NCBI RefSeq assembly: GCF_017656375.1
Contig: NZ_JACDOB010000002.1
Span: 62,001 to 126,000, forward strand
Reading direction: 5' to 3'
Origin: Thermovirga sp.
GTDB taxonomy: Bacteria > Synergistota > Synergistia > Synergistales > Thermovirgaceae
Length of the DNA stretch: 64,000 bases
Shown: in pieces, positions 33,419 through 41,309 of the stretch
Position numbering within the stretch: position 1 is the stretch's first letter
Layout of the letters: every line of letters starts with the position of its first letter
Made by a program: the position numbers and the translations under genes
The notes under the pieces: model-generated
Told to the model about the DNA's origin: nothing
The model's input: only the letters and a program-made list of their open reading frames with translations
The model's database searches: none

Positions 33419-34774
33419 CTAATAAGATTCAAAAGCCTTGTTAACAAACCTTGCGTATTCCTTCTGGAAAATAAGGTTTACCGTGCCAGTTGGTCCATTC
33501 CTGTGTTTGGCTAAAATGACTTCTGCAGTGGGATCTTCCAACTCCCCACTAGGAGATTCATAGTATCCTGGCCTGTAAAGCAATATCACCAAGTCCGCAT
33601 CTTGCTCTATGGCTCCGCTATCCCTGAGATCCGAAAGTTGAGGTCTCTTCTCGTTCCTCTGCTCTACTGCCCTTGAAAGTTGGGATAAGGCCATGAGGGG
33701 CAAATCTAACTCCCTTGCGACTGCCTTTAAAGAACGAGATATCTCCGCTACTTCCTGCTGTTTGTTTTCGATTCTTTTGGGCAAATGCATGAGCTGAAGA
33801 TAGTCCACTATTATCAAACCCAAGCCATCTTTTACGTACTGAGATTTAAAACGGCGGCTCCGGGCCCTGAGCTCCAGTGTTGAAAGGACAGAGCTATCAT
33901 CTATAAAAATAGGCGCACCCGAAAGTTCGCCTGCGGCCTCTGCCAAGTCGTGCCAGCTGCTTTCATGGAACACCCCAGTTTTTAAATCGTGTATGTTTAT
34001 TTTTGCTCTAGACCCCAACATCCTTAAAACTAGCTGTTCAGCACTCATTTCTAAACTGAATATCAAAACTGGAATGGAATGCTCAACAGCAGCATTAAGG
34101 GCTATCCCCAAAGCAAAGGCAGTTTTCCCCATGGACGGTCTTGCCGCCAAAATATTTAAGCTTCCAGGCTGAAAACCGCCAGTTAAACTCTCGAAATCAT
34201 TAAATCCTGAGGGCACACCATTGACCTTAGCAGAAGGTGAATGGAATCTCTCCTCTATATTCTTAAAAGTTGGCGCAAGAACATCGCTTATTCTTCTAAA
34301 AAATGCCTTATTGCCACTTTGTGTTACCTCAAATACAGCCCTTTCTGCCTCATCCAAGATTTCCTCTAGTTCTTTATCCTCTGCATATCCCATCTTTGCT
34401 ATTTCTGTTCCAACCTGAATAAGCCTCCTATGTACAGCCTTATCCTTTACGATCCTGATGTGGTATTCCACATTCGCGGTTGTAGGAACAGCATCGACCA
34501 GTTCGGCTATAAAAGCTTGCCCTCCTACCGACTCGAGAAGATTCTTTTTAGATAGTTCCTCCATTACGGTCAAGGGGTCCACTGCCTTGGATTTAGAGGA
34601 CATCTCGCAAATAACATCAAAAACCAGCCTATGCACCGCATCGTAAAAATCATCGCTTCTTAATGAGTCTACAGCCAGCGTCAAAGCATCAGCGTCCAAC
34701 AAGCAGTCCCCCAAGACTGCCCTCTCTGCTTCAAGGTTATGAGGTGGAACTTTTTCAAAAAGCTTATCTGCCAA
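33419..34774 (-). CDS. dnaB: Replicative DNA helicase DnaB
   Basis: A 451-residue hexameric replicative helicase. The N-terminal scaffolding domain starts PPHNLEAERAVLGDCLLD. The RecA-like domain has the Walker A ARPSMGKTAFALG, Walker B VDYLQLMH, LSQLSRAVEQR and the sensor region DSGAIEQDAD. It unwinds DNA at the fork. It is 1 bp after rplI, as in the rpsF-ssb-rpsR-rplI-dnaB clusters of many bacteria. No intein is present. Confidence 0.97.
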   Translation of the reverse strand: MADKLFEKVPPHNLEAERAVLGDCLLDADALTLAVDSLRSDDFYDAVHRLVFDVICEMSSKSKAVDPLTVMEELSKKNLLESVGGQAFIAELVDAVPTTANVEYHIRIVKDKAVHRRLIQVGTEIAKMGYAEDKELEEILDEAERAVFEVTQSGNKAFFRRISDVLAPTFKNIEERFHSPSAKVNGVPSGFNDFESLTGGFQPGSLNILAARPSMGKTAFALGIALNAAVEHSIPVLIFSLEMSAEQLVLRMLGSRAKINIHDLKTGVFHESSWHDLAEAAGELSGAPIFIDDSSVLSTLELRARSRRFKSQYVKDGLGLIIVDYLQLMHLPKRIENKQQEVAEISRSLKAVARELDLPLMALSQLSRAVEQRNEKRPQLSDLRDSGAIEQDADLVILLYRPGYYESPSGELEDPTAEVILAKHRNGPTGTVNLIFQKEYARFVNKAFESY

Positions 34775-34775
34775 C

Positions 34776-35222
34776 TTATTCTGCCTCCACCAACATGGTC
34801 ATTTGGGCTTCTACCCCTGGATATAACTTTACGCTAAATGAGTATTGGCCTATTTCCTTTACATTCCCTTCAAACTTAATGTCTTTCTTGCTTATTTTTA
34901 CTCCAAGCTGCTCTTCCAGTGCCTTAGCTACATGAGATGATGTAACACTTCCAAATAGTTTTCCTTTGTCACCAGCACTTACTGAAATCTTCACAACTTT
35001 ACCATTTAGCCTTTTCTGCAAAGCCAAAGCTTCTTCTTTAAGCTTCTTTTCCTTTAACGCTAGGGACTTCTGTTTCTGTTTCCACTCCGCCAGCTTTGCG
35101 GGAGTCGCCTCTTCGGCAAGTCCTCTAGGTATCAGGTAGTTTCTCCCATAGCCATCAGAAACGTCTATCAGTTCACCTTTTTTACCTAATTTGGGAACAT
35201 CTTCAAGCAAAATACATTTCAT
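34776..35222 (-). CDS. rplI: 50S ribosomal protein L9
   Basis: A 148-residue L9 with the N-terminal rRNA-binding domain ([38 protein letters not shown]), a long helix and the C-terminal domain ([14 protein letters not shown]). It stabilises the base of the L1 stalk. It sits between the DUF2232 gene and dnaB in the usual order. Start ATG 35222 overlaps no other gene and follows GGGAGG. Confidence 0.97.
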   Translation of the reverse strand: MKCILLEDVPKLGKKGELIDVSDGYGRNYLIPRGLAEEATPAKLAEWKQKQKSLALKEKKLKEEALALQKRLNGKVVKISVSAGDKGKLFGSVTSSHVAKALEEQLGVKISKKDIKFEGNVKEIGQYSFSVKLYPGVEAQMTMLVEAE

Positions 35223-35229
35223 GGTACAT

Positions 35230-36180
35230 CTACCTCCCTATTTTAGCCCTTAAATCAATCCACATATCTATAATACCTAATATTAAAATAATTTGCGTTA
35301 ACAAAGGGAATAAAACAACTATCCCTACCAAAACTAGCCTAATAATCTTTTTGATTTTTTTATACGACATATAAAACCAAAAAACAGACAAACCCTGTAA
35401 CATCAAAAGACCGCTGGAAAGAAGCCTCAAGTTTAAACCTATTCGCAAAAAAAGTTCTGGAAAGCTGCCACTAAATCCCATAAAGCTCAAAACTCCGGAA
35501 AGCAAGAAAACCCAGAAAATGCTTTTAGGGAAAGACCAACGCCCAAAAGGCCTTATAGGGGGCAATTCATTGCTACCCAATCTACGTAAAACCAATCTAC
35601 TCACACCATAGCTCAAAAAACAATCCACCGCCGAAGCCATTATGAGCAAGGCTGGAAATATTTTAGGGATCATAGCCAGCGTAGCCGCCATCTGCGCTCT
35701 TGCCGTATTTAAAGCTTCTTTTGACATCCCTATGTCGTTATAAATTGAGGCTACTTTATCTATTATGGACATCATTTCTTCTGGGTGAACATCAAAAGGA
35801 TTGACTCCTGTCAGTTTCGCCAAGATAATCATCAGAAGCAATTTGCCACCAAGGGATATTAGAACCCCATATAAAATGATCTCAACTGAGTTTCTATAGC
35901 GCTTGGAAAGGAAACCCAATCCTACTCCAAGAACACCAAAACTCAGCACAAAAAAGAAAGCCCCACTAATACCCACAAATAGACTGACAAGAATCGTCGC
36001 AACAACCAAACCTAGCAAAGCTCTCGCCAAGTTGTGGCGCAATCCCAAAACAACTAATGGCGCGGGACACAAAAAAGCAAACACCATACCCACTACCGGA
36101 AGAACATAGCTTGCAAGAAAAAGCACTACTGCAAGTGCTATTAACAAGGAAGATTCTACAATTTCTCTAGGCCTTTTCAT
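35230..36180 (-). CDS. DUF2232 (YybS-family) membrane protein
   Basis: A 316-residue protein with about eight hydrophobic helices, member of the DUF2232/YybS family found beside rplI and dnaB in many Firmicutes-like genomes. I start at ATG 36180, just after GGGGAGGAG; the frame is open to 36267 but without a ribosome site. Function is unknown; the fold resembles ECF-type S components of vitamin transporters, without evidence of substrate. Its ribosome site lies in a region of alternative RNA structure (separate entry), so translation may be controlled. Confidence 0.82.
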   Translation of the reverse strand: MKRPREIVESSLLIALAVVLFLASYVLPVVGMVFAFLCPAPLVVLGLRHNLARALLGLVVATILVSLFVGISGAFFFVLSFGVLGVGLGFLSKRYRNSVEIILYGVLISLGGKLLLMIILAKLTGVNPFDVHPEEMMSIIDKVASIYNDIGMSKEALNTARAQMAATLAMIPKIFPALLIMASAVDCFLSYGVSRLVLRRLGSNELPPIRPFGRWSFPKSIFWVFLLSGVLSFMGFSGSFPELFLRIGLNLRLLSSGLLMLQGLSVFWFYMSYKKIKKIIRLVLVGIVVLFPLLTQIILILGIIDMWIDLRAKIGR

Positions 36181-36185
36181 AACTC

Positions 36186-36252
36186 CTCCCCTTGGCTGTT
36201 TTCTTATTATCTTCACTACAGTCAAGGGGAGAAGCTCGCACTTCCCCCCTTG
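36186..36252 (-). promoter_or_regulatory. Three-segment alternative RNA structure before the DUF2232 gene
   Basis: On the minus strand segment A (36252-36241, CAAGGGGGGAAG) pairs with segment B (36234-36223, CTTCTCCCCTTG) as a 12-bp stem with one G-U. The same B (36231-36223) also pairs perfectly over 9 bp with segment C (36194-36186, CAAGGGGAG), which contains the ribosome site of the DUF2232 gene. A:B frees the site and B:C hides it. This is the logic of an attenuator. No T-run follows A:B. Ligand or protein is unknown. Confidence 0.6.
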
Positions 36253-36302
36253 ATAACAACGATCCAATACCTTTGAACAACCTTCTTGCTTGTATCTTTT
36301 AA

Positions 36303-36539
36303 TTATTCAGCTATATATGGTAGCAATGCCATAAATCTGGCGCGTTTTATAGCTGTGGTGAGCTGCCTCTGGTGTTTAGCACATGTGCCAGTGACCCTAC
36401 GGGGGATAATCTTACCCCTGTCACTCATGTACTTCTTGAGCTTATCTATATCTTTATAATCAACTTTTGTTACCTTATCCACACAGAAAAAACATACTTT
36501 AGGTCGTTTTCTTCTCTTTCTACCTTGAGGATAGGCCAT
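36303..36539 (-). CDS. rpsR: 30S ribosomal protein S18
   Basis: A 78-residue S18 with the family core [20 protein letters not shown] and [20 protein letters not shown]. The CxxC and later Cys indicate the zinc-binding (C+) form. S18 pairs with S6 on the platform of the small subunit. It is the third gene after rpsF and ssb. Confidence 0.97.
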   Translation of the reverse strand: MAYPQGRKRRKRPKVCFFCVDKVTKVDYKDIDKLKKYMSDRGKIIPRRVTGTCAKHQRQLTTAIKRARFMALLPYIAE

Positions 36540-36572
36540 AATTAACCTCCTTTACAAGAATCAACTTATAAT

Positions 36573-37061
36573 CTAAAAGGGTATATCTATTTCTCCTTCT
36601 TCTTCTGAATTTGAGGACACTTCCGAGAAATCCATGGGGAATTCAACACCAAAATCTTTTTCCCTCAGGCTTCCTACTCTCTTTTCAACTGAAGGAGAAT
36701 TTGCATCATCAAGCTCGACGCTATCTCTTTTGGCACCTAAGAATATAACTGATTGAGCTACTACTTCAGTAACCCACTTTTTTTCTCCACTCCCAGTCTC
36801 ATAGGTTCTAACCTGAATCCTGCCTTCCACAAGAACCGGGCGACCTTTTCTAAGATAGCGCTCACAATTTTCGGCTTGATTTCCAAACACAACAACAGGT
36901 ATGAAATCTACCTGTTCTAAAACCTCTCCATCCCTGCTGCGGCCGATCCTGTTAACCGCAACAGTCAACTTAGCAACAGCCTGGTTAGATGTAGTATATC
37001 TAACCTCGGGGTCCCTTGTAAGGTTGCCCATCAAAATGACTTTATTGAATCCACGGGCCAA
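36573..37061 (-). CDS. ssb: Single-stranded DNA-binding protein
   Basis: A 162-residue SSB with an N-terminal OB fold (ARGFNKVILMGNLTRDPEVR, YLRKGRPVLVEGRIQVRTYE) and a flexible acidic tail ending DIPF, the hook that recruits replication and repair proteins. I start at TTG 37061, 8 nt after GGAG, which gives the canonical M-ARGFN N-terminus; a GTG at 37070 overlaps the ribosome site. It sits between rpsF and rpsR, the conserved order. Confidence 0.96.
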   Translation of the reverse strand: MARGFNKVILMGNLTRDPEVRYTTSNQAVAKLTVAVNRIGRSRDGEVLEQVDFIPVVVFGNQAENCERYLRKGRPVLVEGRIQVRTYETGSGEKKWVTEVVAQSVIFLGAKRDSVELDDANSPSVEKRVGSLREKDFGVEFPMDFSEVSSNSEEEGEIDIPF

Positions 37062-37073
37062 AAATATCACTCC

Positions 37074-37355
37074 TTAGTCCTCATTGAGAACAACCATGTG
37101 ACGCATCACTTGCGAGCGGAGCTTCATAATCCTCTCAAGCTCCGCAATCTGAGAGGGATCCAGCTTAAACTCAAAAACAGCATAATATCCTTCTGTTTTC
37201 TTCTTGATAGGATAAGCCAAGGCCTTTTTACCCCAAACATCGACTTTACCTATCTCTCCTCCCAGGTTTCGCACGACCTCTTGCAGCTCTTCAACAAGAG
37301 CCTTATGATCCTCAACTTCAGGCTCAAGAATAACCATCATCTCGTATGGTCGCAC
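37074..37355 (-). CDS. rpsF: 30S ribosomal protein S6
   Basis: A 93-residue S6 (RPYEMMVILEPEVED, WGKKALAYPIKKKTEGYYAVFEF). I start at GTG 37355, 8 nt after GGAGG; the GTG at 37364 lies on that site. S6 binds with S18 in the 30S platform, and in several bacteria the S6:S18 pair autoregulates this operon through the leader. Confidence 0.96.
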   Translation of the reverse strand: MRPYEMMVILEPEVEDHKALVEELQEVVRNLGGEIGKVDVWGKKALAYPIKKKTEGYYAVFEFKLDPSQIAELERIMKLRSQVMRHMVVLNED

Positions 37356-37383
37356 GCTATTCACCTCCTCCCTTTGGACTTAG

Positions 37384-37406
37384 GTCTCTCTTAATATTAG
37401 AGAGAC
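37384..37406 (-). promoter_or_regulatory. Leader hairpin of the rpsF-ssb-rpsR operon
   Basis: GTCTCTCT and AGAGAGAC form a perfect 8-bp stem with a 7-nt loop in the about 60-nt leader. Outside it CCCT and AGGG could pair and cover part of the AAAGGGAGGAGG ribosome site. The known S6:S18 motif with a CCG loop is not evident. Confidence 0.5.
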
Positions 37407-37424
37407 AGGGAAACACAGATATGT

Positions 37425-37453
37425 ATTATACGCTACGGGCTATCTTTGGACAA
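37425..37453 (-). promoter_or_regulatory. Promoter of the rpsF-ssb-rpsR operon
   Basis: TTGTCC at 37453-37448 and TATAAT at 37430-37425 on the minus strand, 17 bp apart. The -35 element and spacer lie within the last codons of the ftsB-like gene. Predicted start near 37418. Confidence 0.8.
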
Positions 37454-37738
37454 CCCATCGGCAGAAACTATTTCTATTTTATAAAATTTTTCACTAGGGA
37501 AAGTCATATTAAACTGTTCCCTCGCCAACCTGGCTATCCCCTCTGGGGTGCTGTAAAATTTTAGTTTTTCTTCCATTTCCTGATTTTTCCTGCTCAACTC
37601 TACCAGGTACTCCATTTTTGAGTCTAATAGTCGCGAGAGCCTTTTTATCTTTCTTATTTCCATAAAGTACGCTGTCCCCATTATTGCAACCAGGCATACT
37701 ATGGAAGCAAACAAAAGGACCCAGCGCAACCTAATCAT
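37433..37738 (-). CDS. FtsB/DivIC-family septum formation initiator
   Basis: A 101-residue bitopic protein: a short basic N-terminus, one transmembrane helix (about residues 6-26), a coiled coil (about 30-65) and the motif STPEGIARLAREQFNMTFPSE, typical of FtsB/DivIC. It helps activate septal wall synthesis with FtsL and FtsQ. It is 2 bp after argS, so co-transcribed. The 3' end holds the ribosomal operon promoter. Confidence 0.85.
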   Translation of the reverse strand: MIRLRWVLLFASIVCLVAIMGTAYFMEIRKIKRLSRLLDSKMEYLVELSRKNQEMEEKLKFYSTPEGIARLAREQFNMTFPSEKFYKIEIVSADGLSKDSP

Positions 37739-37740
37739 GG

Positions 37741-39423
37741 CTACATCTTCTCCGGAGCCGACACCCCTAAAAGTTTCAGCGAGTTAGCTATCACAACTCT
37801 ACACGCCTCCACCAAGCACAGCCTGGCTTTTTCGAGCTCTGGCTCAACTCCCAAAACTCTGTGGGCATTATAGAAACTATGAAAAGCACTAGATATATCA
37901 TACAAATAAAACGTCACCCTGTGAGGCGCCAGTTCCTCTGCGGCTTTAGCCATTTCCTCAGGGAAAGAACCTATCTTCCTGATCAAAGAAACTTCTTCTT
38001 GCGAACTAAGCAAGGAAAAATCCACGCTCTCTAAATTTTCAGGCATTGACACTCCTCTAGATTTTGCTTCCCTGAATATGCTGTGTATTCTGGCATGAGC
38101 ATATTGAACGTAAAAGACGGGGTTCTCATTAGTACTGCTTTTTGCCAAATCCAGATCGAAATCAAGATGGCTATCGGATCTTCTCATGACAAAGAAATAC
38201 CTTGCTGCATCGACACCGACTTCCTCCATTACTTCTCTCAAAGTCACAAATTCTCCTGAGCGGGTAGACATAGATACTTGTTTCCCGCCCCTCAAAAGAT
38301 TGACAAATTGTATAAGGAGCACTTGCAAATCCTCAGGTGATCTACCAAGAGCTTGCACAGCAGCTTTCATCCTTGGGATGTAACCATGGTGATCCGCTCC
38401 CCACACGTCTATCACCATGTCGAACCCTCTATCAAACTTGTTTTTATGATACATAATATCAGACATGAAATAGGTAGGAGCACCATTGCTCCTTATAAGA
38501 ACTCTGTCTTTATCATCTGAAAAAGCAGTGGCCTTGAACCACGTGGCACCATCTGCTTCATAAGCGTATCCGTTGCTCTTCAACGTCTCCAACGTTCTTT
38601 GAAGCAAATCGCCTTCATACAATGATTTTTCAGAAAACCACATATCAAAATTGACGCCAAAATCCGCCAAATCTTTCTTTATGCCTTCCAATATTACTCT
38701 GCAGGCATAATCCTTGAAGTAGGGCAATGATTCTTCGGGAGGAATTTCCAAAAAACGATTCCCTTCCTCATCAAGTATTTGTTGTGCTAATTCATATATA
38801 TACGCCCCTTTATATCCATCTTCAGGGAAGGGAGCCTTTCCTGGTTCGCCACATATTTCAAAATATCTAGCCTGAGTGGACTTACCCAAAAGGTCTATTT
38901 GCAGACCAGCATCATTTATGTAATATTCCCTTTGCACATCCCACCCTGCGAAGGCCAAAATGTTAGCACACACATCTCCAACAGCAGCACCTCTTCCATG
39001 GCCAACATGTAGAGGTCCAGTAGGATTCGCACTTACAAACTCAACCTGAACTTTCCTTCCTTTTCCCACATTCACTCTGCCAAAATCAGGGCCGTCCTTG
39101 ATGACATTAATCAACAGCTCTGATATCCATTTTCTAGAAAGGGTAAAATTAATAAAGCCTGGCCCCGCAACCTCTGCCTTTTCTATATACGGATTACTTC
39201 CCAACTTATTGACAATGCCCATAGCTAAATCTCTTGGCTTCTCTCCAAACACTTTCGAATACTGTAAAGCGATATTTGTAGCCCAATCTCCATGTTCCTC
39301 TCTTTTAGGTCTTTCGACTTCTACTTCCACTGACTCCTCAATCTTAATACCTCTTTCGTCGGCCAATTCAAGTACCGCATCTCTTATTAATTCCCTCAAA
39401 ATATCTGATGGTCCTGTCATCAT
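37741..39423 (-). CDS. argS: Arginine--tRNA ligase
   Basis: A 560-residue class I synthetase. The N-terminal additional domain recognises the D-loop; the HIGH motif is HVGHGRG in ANPTGPLHVGHGRG. The KMSKS equivalent is MSTRSG, as is common in ArgS, which often lacks the second lysine. The C-terminal anticodon domain has NPVFYVQYAHARI. It starts at either of two adjacent Met codons. It is between the DUF3857 gene and the ftsB-like gene. Confidence 0.97.
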   Translation of the reverse strand: MMTGPSDILRELIRDAVLELADERGIKIEESVEVEVERPKREEHGDWATNIALQYSKVFGEKPRDLAMGIVNKLGSNPYIEKAEVAGPGFINFTLSRKWISELLINVIKDGPDFGRVNVGKGRKVQVEFVSANPTGPLHVGHGRGAAVGDVCANILAFAGWDVQREYYINDAGLQIDLLGKSTQARYFEICGEPGKAPFPEDGYKGAYIYELAQQILDEEGNRFLEIPPEESLPYFKDYACRVILEGIKKDLADFGVNFDMWFSEKSLYEGDLLQRTLETLKSNGYAYEADGATWFKATAFSDDKDRVLIRSNGAPTYFMSDIMYHKNKFDRGFDMVIDVWGADHHGYIPRMKAAVQALGRSPEDLQVLLIQFVNLLRGGKQVSMSTRSGEFVTLREVMEEVGVDAARYFFVMRRSDSHLDFDLDLAKSSTNENPVFYVQYAHARIHSIFREAKSRGVSMPENLESVDFSLLSSQEEVSLIRKIGSFPEEMAKAAEELAPHRVTFYLYDISSAFHSFYNAHRVLGVEPELEKARLCLVEACRVVIANSLKLLGVSAPEKM

Positions 39424-39440
39424 TTATATTCTCACCCCGC

Positions 39441-41309
39441 TTAAGGTTTTTTCTGGAGGGGAACAGTTAAATCCTGCCACCTCGCATACCTGGTCATTAA
39501 GGCCCTCAAAACATCAAGCTTTTCCTCCGATAAAGGAGGTCTGGAAACAATCAGCTTGGTCCCACCTTCAAGCTTCAATCCCTTATCACGCACTTTGATA
39601 TCTTCTATAAAGCTTATCCCCTCTTTTTCATAGGACTTGACATTTGGCAAGGTTAAAACCTTATAGCCTTCGGGCAACCTCAGTTTTAGACTCTGCTCAA
39701 ACACAAAGGGATGTTTTATCTCGACACTCTCCTTCATATTGGCAAGCTCTTCCTGCCAAGGCATGAATACCATGGGCCAGCGCAAAAGCAGTCTTCCCTC
39801 ATTTGCTATCCCAATATTGACGTTCACAGGTAAATCTATATTAAATGTCAAGCCTTTAGACTCTATTTTAGCTCCTCTCAAATCAATGCCCGGAACGTTT
39901 CGAAACTTTACATGCTCTAAAAATTTCTTAATACCTTCTTCAGTAAGGCCTTTTTCTAACAGATCAGATACCCAAGCTCCCGAAGCTTTTATAGACAACA
40001 CGCCTTCTGCTCTGCCATCGCTTTCCAAAGACAAATTCCAGAGAAAAGAAAGTTTATGTTTTTTTGCAGGCCGAGCATCTATAGTTTCATTTATTATCTC
40101 TCCATCCTTTAACCCCAAAATAGTTCTCCCATACAACTCTGGTGTAACTATCCCAGGGCTTGTAAACTGCCCAAATTTATAAAAGAAGTCTTTACCTCCC
40201 GGAGGCACAACATGAATAATTGGAGCCTCCCACAACGCCAACGTACCAGGCACCTCGTCCTTTGTGCCCACCGCAGGTAAGAAAAATATGCTTACCTTCC
40301 AACCTATTTGCTCTAAAAGTTTCCAGGCCAATCCAGTAGCTTGCCAAGGTGTCAATTTACCTTTTTCAAAAAGGTAGCCTGTTGGCAGTGCCCCCGAAAT
40401 ATCCAAACTCTTTAAAATTTTAGAATTTAAATCACTCAAAACCTTTAAACCCACTTCCGCACCCTTAAACTTACGAGCATTACCTTCAGCATATTCTGGC
40501 AATAACCTTTTTGCTTCGTTTCTCAAATACTCGTAACCCGATTCTAAGGCTCTCTTTGTTCCTTCTCGCATGCTAAAAACAATAACCGGCTCATTATTAA
40601 CGAAAACAGAATTCCACTTTTTGGAGCTAGAATCAATCAAAGTCCACTCATATCTATCTTTTAAGGTTCCCTTTTCCATAGTTGGGGCATCTACACCTAC
40701 GGTCTTCCAATAAAAATTACTTCCCTTAGGGATTTCCACAATTACTCTCTGCTCCCATTGTGGTAAGGATAACGACAAATCTACCCTATCCTCAATGTTT
40801 ACTCGTCTAGGCCATATTTGCTTAAACCCCAGGACCATAACATTGCCATTTAAACTATTGGGAACCCTCACTAAAACTGGAGTTTCCCTTTCTCCAAAGG
40901 CAGATGCGGGAAGCAGGGGCAGGGCTTTTTTAAACGTATCTCGCCTAAAAAGAGAAGCCTCCAAAATCTCCAGTTTTCCTCCTTCAGGTGGAGTTATTTC
41001 AAGCTCAGGCCAAACTTCAGAAAGGCGAGTAACTTCCTCTACCACCAAAAAAGTCGTACGTTCCATCGAGCCGTCAGCTGCAAGGTTATATTTTATCTCC
41101 CTCAATAAAATTAACCCTTCTGTCTTATCGAATAAATCGGAAGAAGGGGCTTCTGTAAGCAATCTCAGCAAATCCTTCTCCACATCCAAAGCTTTAGCGG
41201 TAGGAGCTAACCCAAAAACCAACAAGAAAAGCAAAACTAACAGCAGCGGCTGTTTAAAAGAAAATAACCTCTCCATCTTATATCTGTCCTTTCTGTCTTT
41301 AAAACGCAT
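39441..41309 (-). CDS. Exported DUF3857/transglutaminase-like protein
   Basis: A 622-residue protein with an N-terminal signal peptide: basic start, then a hydrophobic core (LLLVLLFLLVFG) and an AKA cleavage site near residue 40 from the 41309 start (ATG 41276 is an alternative; both have ribosome sites). The mature part resembles DUF3857 (about 60-220) followed by a transglutaminase-like region (about 280-380) and a beta-rich C-terminal domain. I see no clear Cys-His-Asp triad, so enzymatic activity is doubtful. It is probably in the cell envelope; function unknown. It starts 1 bp downstream of secA. Confidence 0.7.
   Translation of the reverse strand: MRFKDRKDRYKMERLFSFKQPLLLVLLFLLVFGLAPTAKALDVEKDLLRLLTEAPSSDLFDKTEGLILLREIKYNLAADGSMERTTFLVVEEVTRLSEVWPELEITPPEGGKLEILEASLFRRDTFKKALPLLPASAFGERETPVLVRVPNSLNGNVMVLGFKQIWPRRVNIEDRVDLSLSLPQWEQRVIVEIPKGSNFYWKTVGVDAPTMEKGTLKDRYEWTLIDSSSKKWNSVFVNNEPVIVFSMREGTKRALESGYEYLRNEAKRLLPEYAEGNARKFKGAEVGLKVLSDLNSKILKSLDISGALPTGYLFEKGKLTPWQATGLAWKLLEQIGWKVSIFFLPAVGTKDEVPGTLALWEAPIIHVVPPGGKDFFYKFGQFTSPGIVTPELYGRTILGLKDGEIINETIDARPAKKHKLSFLWNLSLESDGRAEGVLSIKASGAWVSDLLEKGLTEEGIKKFLEHVKFRNVPGIDLRGAKIESKGLTFNIDLPVNVNIGIANEGRLLLRWPMVFMPWQEELANMKESVEIKHPFVFEQSLKLRLPEGYKVLTLPNVKSYEKEGISFIEDIKVRDKGLKLEGGTKLIVSRPPLSEEKLDVLRALMTRYARWQDLTVPLQKKP

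Noticed and set aside
39441..41309. Active transglutaminase-type protease
   Set aside because: No convincing Cys-His-Asp triad in the expected region; called only by domain resemblance.
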